This document shows positions 57,748 to 64,000 of a DNA stretch of 64,000 nt, piece by piece. The first letter of the stretch is position 1. Every line of letters begins with the position of its first letter. Made by a program: the position numbers and the translations under genes. The DNA comes from Lysobacter capsici. GTDB lineage: Bacteria > Pseudomonadota > Gammaproteobacteria > Xanthomonadales > Xanthomonadaceae. The DNA is taken from NCBI RefSeq assembly GCF_018732085.1, contig NZ_CP076103.1:2790001-2854000 (forward strand), given 5' to 3'. The notes below the pieces were generated by a model. That model did not search any database, had not been told where the DNA came from, and saw only the letters and a list, made by a program, of their open reading frames with translations.

Positions 57748-60111
57748 GTGGCGTCCGCTCCCACAGCCAGTCGCAAGAAGGCCAAGCCACCCGAAGCGGT
57801 GAAAAACGCGCCGTCCCCGAAGCGCCAGCGCCTCATGCGCGACATCGCGCTGATCGTGATCGCGCCGCTGCTGCTGTACTTGCTGGCCAGTCTGGTCACC
57901 TTCTCGCCAAACGACCCCGGCTGGTCGCATTCGGGTTCGATCACCGCGCCGCTGCACAACCTCGGCGGCCGGGTCGGCGCCTGGATCGCCGACGTGCTGC
58001 TCTACCTGTGCGGCTATGTCGCGTTCTTGTTGCCGATCATGCTCGGCGCGATCGCCTGGATCGCCCTGTTCGGCATGGACACCGACGGCGACGGCGAGGC
58101 CGATCTCGGCCCGGCGTTGCGCCTGATCGGCATCGTCGGTTTCCTGGTCTCCGCGACCGGCCTGCTGCAACTGCGCTTCGGCCCGGCCGAGGATTTTTCC
58201 GCCGGCAGCGGCGGCATCCTGGGCCAGTTGGTCGGGCGTTCGCTGTACTCGGGCTTCGGCCCGGTCGGCGGCAATCTGTTCCTGCTCGCGCTGCTGCTGA
58301 TCTCGGTGACCCTGGCCACCGGCATCTCGTGGTTCGCGGTGATGGACAAGCTGGGCCAGTGGACCCTGGCGCTCGGCCCGGTGCTGAGCAAGCTGTTCCG
58401 CCGCGGCAGCCAGCAGGCGACCGAATGGCGCCAGACCCAGGTCATGCGCGAGGAGCGCGAGGAAGCGCGCAAGGTCGACACCGAGCTGCGCTCCAAGCGC
58501 GAGAAGGTCAAGATCGAACCGCCGCCGGCGCCGGTGGTGGAAAAGAGCGAACGCGCCAAGCGCGAGACCCAGATCCCGCTGTTCAACACCGGCGACGGCA
58601 GCGGCCTGCCGCCGCTGGCGCTGCTCGACGATCCCAAGCCGCAGCCCAAGGGCTACAGCGAAGAAACCCTGGAAACCCTGTCGCGGCAGATCGAATTCAA
58701 GCTCAAGGATTTCCGCATCGATGCCCAGGTCATGGGCGCGTACCCCGGCCCGGTCATCACCCGTTTCGAAGTGCAGCCCGCGCCGGGCGTGAAGGTCAGC
58801 CAGATCAGCTCGCTCGACAAGGACATCGCGCGCGGCCTGTCGGTCAAGTCGGTGCGCGTGGTCGACGTGATCCCGGGCAAGTCGGTGATCGGCCTGGAAA
58901 CGCCGAACACCACCCGCGAAATGATCTTCCTGTCCGAGCTGCTGCGTTCGAAGGAATACGACAAGTCCGGCAGCCCGCTGACCCTGGCGCTGGGCAAGGA
59001 CATCGCCGGGCGGCCGACCGTGGCCGATCTGGCGCGCATGCCGCATCTGCTCGTCGCAGGCACCACCGGCTCGGGCAAGTCGGTCGCGGTCAACGCGATG
59101 GTGCTGAGCCTGCTGTACAAGGCCTCGGCGAAAGAACTGCGGATGCTGATGATCGACCCGAAGATGCTGGAGCTGTCGGTCTACGAAGGCATCCCGCACC
59201 TGCTCGCGCCGGTCGTCACCGACATGAAGGAAGCCGCCAACGGCCTGCGCTGGTGCGTGGCCGAGATGGAGCGCCGCTACAAGCTGATGTCGATGGTCGG
59301 CGTGCGCAACCTGGCCGGTTTCAACAAGAAGGTCCGCGACGCCGAGGACGCGGGCCAGCCGATGATGGACCCGCTGTTCAAGCCCAATCCGGACCTGGAC
59401 GAAGCGCCGCGCCAGCTCGAGACCTTGCCGTTCATCGTCATCTTCATCGACGAATTTGCCGACATGATGATGATCGTCGGCAAGAAGGTCGAAGAACTCA
59501 TCGCCCGTCTGGCGCAGAAGGCGCGCGCGGCCGGCATTCACTTGATCCTCGCCACCCAGCGTCCGTCGGTCGACGTCATCACCGGCCTGATCAAGGCCAA
59601 CATCCCGACCCGCATCGCGTTCCAGGTGTCGAGCAAGATCGACTCGCGCACCATCCTCGATCAGTCCGGCGCGGAAACCCTGCTGGGCCACGGCGACATG
59701 CTGTACCTGCCGCCGGGCACGGCGATGCCCGAGCGCGTGCATGGCGCCTTCGTGTCGGACGAGGAAGTGCATCGCGTGGTCGAGCACCTCAAGCAGATCG
59801 GCGGCCGCCCGGATTACATCGAAGGCGTGCTCGACGAAGTGCAGACGATGGGCGACGGCACCGTGGTCGGCGCGACCGGCCTGCCGGAAACCGCGAGCAG
59901 CGGCGGCGACGAATCCGATCCGCTGTACGACGAGGCGGTGCGCATCGTCACCGAGACGCGTCGTGCTTCGATCTCCGGCGTGCAGCGGCGCCTGAAGATC
60001 GGCTACAACCGCGCCGCGCGCCTGATCGAGGCGATGGAAGCGGCCGGCATCGTCACCCCGCCCGAGCACAACGGCGACCGCAGCGTGCTGGCGCCGCCGC
60101 CGCCGAAGTAA
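57748..60111 (+). CDS. ftsK: DNA translocase FtsK
   Basis: Couples division to chromosome-dimer resolution by pumping DNA at the septum. The GTG start at 57748 is preferred (AAGG just upstream; the protein then begins VASAPTASRKKAK), giving 787 residues. Four hydrophobic segments lie in the first 200 residues (for example LIVIAPLLLYLLASLV and NLFLLALLLISVTLATGISWF). A linker precedes the motor with Walker A LVAGTTGSGKSVAVNAMVLSL and Walker B FIVIFIDEFADMMMIVG. The C-terminal gamma winged helix (EAVRIVTETRRASISGVQRRLKIGYNRAARLIEAMEAAGIV) reads KOPS and activates XerD. Confidence 0.96.
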   Translation: MASAPTASRKKAKPPEAVKNAPSPKRQRLMRDIALIVIAPLLLYLLASLVTFSPNDPGWSHSGSITAPLHNLGGRVGAWIADVLLYLCGYVAFLLPIMLGAIAWIALFGMDTDGDGEADLGPALRLIGIVGFLVSATGLLQLRFGPAEDFSAGSGGILGQLVGRSLYSGFGPVGGNLFLLALLLISVTLATGISWFAVMDKLGQWTLALGPVLSKLFRRGSQQATEWRQTQVMREEREEARKVDTELRSKREKVKIEPPPAPVVEKSERAKRETQIPLFNTGDGSGLPPLALLDDPKPQPKGYSEETLETLSRQIEFKLKDFRIDAQVMGAYPGPVITRFEVQPAPGVKVSQISSLDKDIARGLSVKSVRVVDVIPGKSVIGLETPNTTREMIFLSELLRSKEYDKSGSPLTLALGKDIAGRPTVADLARMPHLLVAGTTGSGKSVAVNAMVLSLLYKASAKELRMLMIDPKMLELSVYEGIPHLLAPVVTDMKEAANGLRWCVAEMERRYKLMSMVGVRNLAGFNKKVRDAEDAGQPMMDPLFKPNPDLDEAPRQLETLPFIVIFIDEFADMMMIVGKKVEELIARLAQKARAAGIHLILATQRPSVDVITGLIKANIPTRIAFQVSSKIDSRTILDQSGAETLLGHGDMLYLPPGTAMPERVHGAFVSDEEVHRVVEHLKQIGGRPDYIEGVLDEVQTMGDGTVVGATGLPETASSGGDESDPLYDEAVRIVTETRRASISGVQRRLKIGYNRAARLIEAMEAAGIVTPPEHNGDRSVLAPPPPK

Positions 60112-60166
60112 ACGGTTGCCGGGTAAGCGTCGCTAGAAGCAAGCGCTGGCCGCTTGCAGGCGCCGA

Positions 60167-60276
60167 GGTCTTTTGTGGGAGGGGCTTCAGCCCCGATGCT
60201 TTTCGATCAGCAGTGCCGAATGTTCGGGCTACCTGACCGGAAAGCATCGGGGCTGAAGCCCCTCCCACAAAAGACC
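60167..60276. repeat. Perfect 36-bp inverted repeat between ftsK and lolA
   Basis: Arms 60167-60202 and 60241-60276 are exact inverse complements (GGTCTTTTGTGGGAGGGG... and ...CCCCTCCCACAAAAGACC) around a 38-nt loop. Each arm holds an inner palindrome (GGGGCTTCAGCCCC). Not related in sequence to the GTAG REP or the 83-bp elements. Confidence 0.9.
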
Positions 60277-60370
60277 TTCCATTGCGCCCGGTAAACCGCG
60301 CGGCCCGGCGTCGATACCGCGTTCAGGCTCGCCTGTTCACACTGCCGCCATCGTCATTGAGGAGCTTCCC

Positions 60371-61006
60371 GTGAACCGTCTCGTCCGCCATGCCGCCATC
60401 GCGCTTTCGCTGTCCACGGCCTTGTTCGCCGGCGCCGCCACGGCCGGCGCGCGCGAGGACCTGGGCAGCTTCACCCGCGGCCTCAAGGGGCTCGACGGTC
60501 AGTTCGCCCAGCAGGTGTTCGACACCAACGGCAAGCTCAAGGAATCCTCCAGTGGCCAGGTCGCGCTGTCGGCGCCGCGCCTGTTTCGCTGGGAATACAC
60601 CAAGCCCTACCCGCAGCTGATCGTCGCCGACGGCAAGAAGGTCTGGGTCTACGAGCCCGACCTGCAGCAGGTCAGCGTGCGCCCGCAAGGCGTCGAGGAA
60701 CAGAACAGCCCGCTTGCCGCGTTGATCGACCCGAGCAAGCTCGATGCGATGTTCGTGGTCAAGGACAACGGCAGCCGCAGCGGTCTGAACTGGCTGGCGC
60801 TGGAGCCCAAGACCCCGGGCGATGCCAGCTTCCGCAACGCCAAGCTCGGCTTCAACGCCAGCGGCCTGGCCAAGATGGAAATCGTCGACGCGCTGGGCCA
60901 GAAGACCGAGATCAGCTTCAGCGGCTGGAAGCGCAACCCGAGCTTCCCGGCGAGCACCTTCAAATACACCCCGGCCAAGGGCGTGGATGTGATCGGCGAA
61001 GGCTGA
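60371..61006 (+). CDS. lolA: Outer-membrane lipoprotein carrier protein LolA
   Basis: Periplasmic chaperone (211 residues) that moves lipoproteins from LolCDE to LolB. Signal peptide: RHAAIALSLSTALFAGAATAGA. The LolA fold shows GLDGQFAQQVFDTNGKLKESSSGQVALSAPRLFRWEYTKPYPQLIVADGKKVWVYEPDLQQVSVR. Location directly after ftsK is the common gammaproteobacterial order. Confidence 0.95.
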   Translation: MNRLVRHAAIALSLSTALFAGAATAGAREDLGSFTRGLKGLDGQFAQQVFDTNGKLKESSSGQVALSAPRLFRWEYTKPYPQLIVADGKKVWVYEPDLQQVSVRPQGVEEQNSPLAALIDPSKLDAMFVVKDNGSRSGLNWLALEPKTPGDASFRNAKLGFNASGLAKMEIVDALGQKTEISFSGWKRNPSFPASTFKYTPAKGVDVIGEG

Positions 61007-61033
61007 GGCGCGCAGCACCGCGCAGCGAACAAG

Positions 61034-61059
61034 AAACGCGGGCTTCGGCCCGCGTTTTT
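61034..61059 (+). terminator. Rho-independent terminator after lolA
   Basis: AAACGCGGGC-TTCG-GCCCGCGTTTTT, a 10-bp stem with TTCG loop and T tract, 28 bp after the lolA stop. Confidence 0.9.
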
Positions 61060-61113
61060 ATTGCCTGGCGTTCGCGATGGATGCCGCGTAACGAAACGGG
61101 CGTGCGCCGTGCC

Positions 61114-61593
61114 TCAAGGCGTCAGCGATTTCTCGTAACGGATCGTGGTCAGGCCACTGTTCCACTCCTCGTCGGGATAACGTGCCACCTCGACGTAGCC
61201 CAGCGCGAGATACAACCGCTGGCTGCCTTCGTTGAAGGTATCGGTTTCCAGCGCCGCCAGCGCGATGCCGTCGGCGCGCATCTGCGCCTCCAGCCCGGCC
61301 ATCAGGGCGCGGGCGACACCGCGCCGACGCCCGGCGGCGGCCACGTGCAGCGAATCGACGAAGCCGGCGTCGCGGTTGCCGAAGCCGACCACCGCGCCGT
61401 CGAGTTCGGCGACCAGAAACGCGGGCAGGACTGTATCGACGAAGGTCTCGGCCACGCGCCGCCGGTGGTAGTCGTCGATCGCCGCGGCGCTCAGCTGTGG
61501 GCGCCAGGTGTCGGCGAAGGTTTCGGCGAGTATCGCCAGCAGGACGGCGCGGTCTTCGCGGCGGGCGGGGCGGATCGTTACGGGTGAGGGCAT
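61114..61593 (-). CDS. GNAT-family N-acetyltransferase
   Basis: A 159-residue acetyltransferase. The start at 61593 (MPSPVTIRPARREDRAVLLAIL) is the typical GNAT beginning; longer in-frame sequence upstream is not. The acetyl-CoA loop is FVDSLHVAAAGRRRGVARALMAGLEAQM (R/Q-x-x-G-x-G/A type) and motif B includes ALETDTFNEGSQRLYLALGYVEVARY. The substrate is unknown. Confidence 0.9.
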   Translation of the reverse strand: MPSPVTIRPARREDRAVLLAILAETFADTWRPQLSAAAIDDYHRRRVAETFVDTVLPAFLVAELDGAVVGFGNRDAGFVDSLHVAAAGRRRGVARALMAGLEAQMRADGIALAALETDTFNEGSQRLYLALGYVEVARYPDEEWNSGLTTIRYEKSLTP

Positions 61594-61843
61594 GGTCTGG
61601 CTCGGTCGGACGCCACTGCGGGGTTGGCGAAGCTGGATGCGATTGTAGGGGCGATGCATCGCGCCCACGTCGATGCGGGGTGTGCGCAAGCTGCCGCATC
61701 ATCGCGGCGGCTCACGCGTCGCGGCGCGCGGCCGGTCGTTATCGTGAGGTTCCAGGCCCGGCGATCGACACGGACGCTCAGTGCGATGAACCTCGCCGCA
61801 CTTTTGCAAGATCCGCGAACGCTCCGAAGCATGGCTGACCGCG

Positions 61844-62563
61844 ATGCACTGGACACGCGACGAATTGCTGGCGATCACGGTGGAATTCGAGCACTGGGAT
61901 CAGTCCTGCCGCCGGCGCCGGGTCGAATTGCATTGCCGCTCGCCGACGCAGGCGCATTGCCAACTCGGCGGCGTCCGCGAGATCGCGTGCGATTCCAGTC
62001 ATCCCTTGCGGCTCAATCACCAGGGACCGCAGTCGCAGTTGTTCTTTTCCAGCGTGGCCGCTTCGGCCGGCGAGGTCTGTCTGGCCGTGCATGCGGCGAT
62101 CGCGTCGTCGTCGCAAGGCTGGCGCGACCCGGCCAGCGTGCTGTGCTATCCGGCCGAGCGTTCCTAGCGCTTGCTGGCCAGCGGCAACGGCATGCTCGCG
62201 CGAGGGCCGGACGCGGTGATCCAGGCGCTGGCGCAGGCGTTGAGCGGCGTGTTGCGGGTCAATGCGGTGCCGCCGCCTACGCTGGACGGCAGCGAGAAGA
62301 AGTTGGTGTTGACCCTGGACAGGCGTTGGGTCGTGTGCGATTCGCTGGAGGCGATCGAACTGGACGAGAAGGCTCAGGCGCGCGCGCCGCGTCGCTTGCC
62401 GGCGCTCGCGCGCTTGCGCGCCAAGGATGCCGCCGGCTCCAGTTCGGCCCGCAATCGCGGCGCGCGTTCGCGAATGCAGTCCCACAACCGGTTCGCCACC
62501 GGCCCCTGCGGCCGATCGCTGCGCCGCGCCGCGACCAGTTCCTCGCTACCGCCCGGCAGATGA
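61844..62563 (+). pseudogene. Gene interrupted by an in-frame amber codon, function unknown
   Basis: Two open stretches in the same frame are separated by one TAG (62165-62167). The first, 107 codons, begins MHWTRDELLAITVEFEHWDQSCRRRR. The second continues as LLASGNGMLARGPDAVIQALAQALSGVLRVNAVPPPTLDGSEKKLVLTLDRRWVVCDSLEAIELDEKAQARA. Both read like real protein and nothing is missing between them. The 3' part runs into the antisense of the LysR gene (62374 on), so the real end may be earlier. It could be a point-mutated gene, or readthrough; I do not recognise the family. Confidence 0.5.
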
Positions 62564-63342
62564 CGGCCGGCGATGGACTGCAGGCGGCCGTCATCGAGCT
62601 CTTGTTCGATCAGGAACCGCGGCAGGTGACCCCAACCCATGCCGTGCAGGATCACTTCCTTCTTCATCAGTTGATCGGCGACCACGCACTGGTGCGCGCC
62701 TTCGATCATGAAGTAGTTGATGTCGGGCGAATGGCGCGCGGTGTCGCGCATGACGCATTGGGTGACATCGCGCATCTGCGCCGGGGTGATCGCGCGGGTG
62801 ACCGGAAACGGCAGCAGGCCCGGCGCGACCACCGGCAGCAGCGGGACCGTGCACAGGTCGATCCATTCCAGGCGCGGGTCGGTCTTGTCGATGCGGTGCA
62901 CGATCAGGTCGGCGTCGCCGTCGAACAGGCGCTCCCACGGGCCGGTCACCGCTTCGAAGTGCAGGTGCAGGCGGGTGCCGGGGCATTGGCTGAAGAAGGC
63001 GCTGAGCAGGGCGAGCAACTGCGGGCGCGGGCACAGGTCGCCGATCACTACCCGCAGTTCGCTTTCCTCGCCCATGGCCAGTTGCGCGGCATGGGAGCGC
63101 AGTTGTTCGGACTCGCGCAGCAGCGCCTGGGCGCGGCGATGCAGCGAGCGGCCGGCGTCGGTCGGTTGCACGCGGTAGCCGCTGCGGTCGAGCAGGCGCA
63201 GGCCGAGCTGGGTTTCCAGCCGGGCGACCGCGGCGAACACCGCCGGGTGCGAGCGGTGCAGCACGGTCGCGGCCGCCTGGAAGCCGCCGGCGCGGATCAC
63301 CGCATCGAAGCATTGCAGGTCGTGCAGGGTGAAAGCGCTCAT
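62374..63342 (-). CDS. LysR-family transcriptional regulator
   Basis: A 322-residue LTTR. The DNA-binding domain is LHDLQCFDAVIRAGGFQAAATVLHRSHPAVFAAVARLETQLGLRLLDRSGYRVQPT; the effector domain spans about 95-290. The C-terminal tail is Arg/Ala-rich (LARKRASAGKRRGARA). It is divergent from the pcaD-like gene with a clear inverted repeat in the shared promoter, so it probably controls that gene or operon. Confidence 0.92.
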   Translation of the reverse strand: MSAFTLHDLQCFDAVIRAGGFQAAATVLHRSHPAVFAAVARLETQLGLRLLDRSGYRVQPTDAGRSLHRRAQALLRESEQLRSHAAQLAMGEESELRVVIGDLCPRPQLLALLSAFFSQCPGTRLHLHFEAVTGPWERLFDGDADLIVHRIDKTDPRLEWIDLCTVPLLPVVAPGLLPFPVTRAITPAQMRDVTQCVMRDTARHSPDINYFMIEGAHQCVVADQLMKKEVILHGMGWGHLPRFLIEQELDDGRLQSIAGRHLPGGSEELVAARRSDRPQGPVANRLWDCIRERAPRLRAELEPAASLARKRASAGKRRGARA

Positions 63343-63353
63343 GTCCGGTTTTC

Positions 63354-63379
63354 TTACAAAGTGTGTGCGATCTTTGTAA
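63354..63379. promoter_or_regulatory. LysR-type operator in the divergent promoter
   Basis: TTACAAAG-N10-CTTTGTAA, a perfect 8-bp inverted repeat containing the T-N11-A pattern of LTTR boxes. It lies 12 bp upstream of the LysR start and 118 bp from the pcaD-like start. Confidence 0.6.
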
Positions 63380-63497
63380 TATCAGTTCGGCTCGGCCGCA
63401 ATCACTCTGGTCGCCACGGCAACCGCCGTTGCAGAGGCGAGCCGGCCGGCGACATCCGGCGCGGCGCTTCCAAGCACCGTATCCAGAGGCGCCGATC

Positions 63498-64000
63498 ATG
63501 AACGACCTGTCTTTTGTCACCGCCGGCGACGGCACCCGCATCGCTTATCGCATCGACGGCGCGGCCGGCCTGCCGGTGCTGATGCTGTCGAATTCGATCG
63601 GCACCGACTTGCGCATGTGGGATGGGCAGGTCGAGGCGCTGGCCCGGCATTTCCGCGTCCTGCGCTACGACACCCGCGGCCACGGCGCGTCCGGGGTTCC
63701 GCTCGGAGCCTATTCGATGGATCGCCTGGGCCGCGATGCGATCGAATTGCTCGATGCCTTGAATATCGAGCGCGTGCATTTCCTGGGCTTGTCGCTGGGC
63801 GGCTTCATCGGCCAGTGGCTCGGCGTGCATGCGCCGGAGCGGATCGACCGCCTGATCCTCAGCAACACCTCGTCCTATCTCGGCCCGGCCGGGCAATGGG
63901 ACGAACGCATCGCGTCGGTGCTGGGCGCGGCGGACATGGGCGAGACCGCGCAGATGTTCCTGGGCCATTGGTTTCCGAAGTCCATGCTCGACGCCGGGCT
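63498..64000 (+). CDS. pcaD: Alpha/beta hydrolase, 3-oxoadipate enol-lactonase-like (3' end outside window)
   Basis: The first 167 codons of an alpha/beta hydrolase: MNDLSFVTAGDGTRIAYRIDG, oxyanion-hole region MLSNSIGTDLRMWDGQVEAL, YDTRGHGASG, and the nucleophile elbow LGLSLGGFIGQWLG (Ser). The SNSLG-like SNSIGTDLRMWD and RYDTRGHGASG patterns are typical of PcaD, which hydrolyses beta-ketoadipate enol-lactone in the protocatechuate/catechol pathway. The divergent LysR gene fits an aromatic-catabolism operon. The gene symbol rests on pattern alone. Confidence 0.8.
   Translation, partial: MNDLSFVTAGDGTRIAYRIDGAAGLPVLMLSNSIGTDLRMWDGQVEALARHFRVLRYDTRGHGASGVPLGAYSMDRLGRDAIELLDALNIERVHFLGLSLGGFIGQWLGVHAPERIDRLILSNTSSYLGPAGQWDERIASVLGAADMGETAQMFLGHWFPKSMLDAG

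Noticed and set aside
63402..63968. A 188-codon frame antisense to the pcaD-like gene
   Set aside because: The plus-strand alpha/beta hydrolase has clear catalytic motifs, whereas the antisense translation has none.

Overview
The window is high-GC, densely coding DNA from the gammaproteobacterial family Xanthomonadaceae, most likely Lysobacter or a close relative. Four things support this: a complete rpf (diffusible signal factor) locus in the Xanthomonas arrangement next to prfB and lysS; large TonB-dependent receptors beside exo-glycosidases; abundant GTAG-type REP palindromes like the SMAG elements of Stenotrophomonas; and gene order such as nudJ-mnmA-hflD, clpS-clpA...infA-aat and ftsK-lolA. 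The species assignment is inference; no rRNA or tRNA gene was recognised.

Layout. (1) 1-14.4 kb is a glycan-uptake and degradation locus: two paralogous TonB-dependent receptors (the first cut by the window edge), a GH92 mannosidase, a GH20 beta-hexosaminidase with a PA14-like tail and a GH2 beta-mannosidase. Together these would take apart N-glycan-type structures. (2) 14.6-17.6 kb is a large VIT-domain protein carrying an internal receptor-like VTVTGSRI motif. (3) 18.1-21.4 kb holds prfB, with its programmed +1 frameshift, and lysS. (4) 21.7-27.9 kb is the rpf system: rpfG-rpfC on the plus strand, convergent with rpfF and rpfB, and lacking rpfH. (5) 28-42 kb has acnA and acnB flanking an inserted cassette: a LysR regulator, a PrpF-family isomerase, a three-gene ABC importer, a porin and a VapBC-type toxin-antitoxin pair. 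The aconitases on both sides suggest the cassette feeds a tricarboxylate such as trans-aconitate into the TCA cycle. (6) 42-48.8 kb carries hflD, mnmA, nudJ, clpS, clpA and two secreted proteins of unknown function.

(7) 49.2-51.6 kb is the most unusual part: five paralogous genes for 64-70 residue secreted peptides, each with a signal peptide and exactly six cysteines in the pattern C-x2-C-x6-C-x(7-12)-C-x6-C-x5-C. Several have similar promoter/hairpin leaders. The array lies between clpA and infA, which are near neighbours in E. coli. I do not recognise this peptide family.

(8) 51.7-64 kb contains infA, aat (with clpS and clpA, the N-degron pathway), a FemAB-like protein, trxB, ald with a terminator hairpin immediately upstream, ftsK, lolA, a GNAT acetyltransferase, an interrupted gene, and a LysR regulator divergent from a pcaD-like hydrolase cut by the window end.

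The non-coding DNA is rich in repeats: GTAG REP arrays, two 83-bp palindromic elements, a perfect 36-bp inverted repeat, inverted heptamer arrays, and short tandem repeats that begin exactly at the last codon and stop of three different genes.
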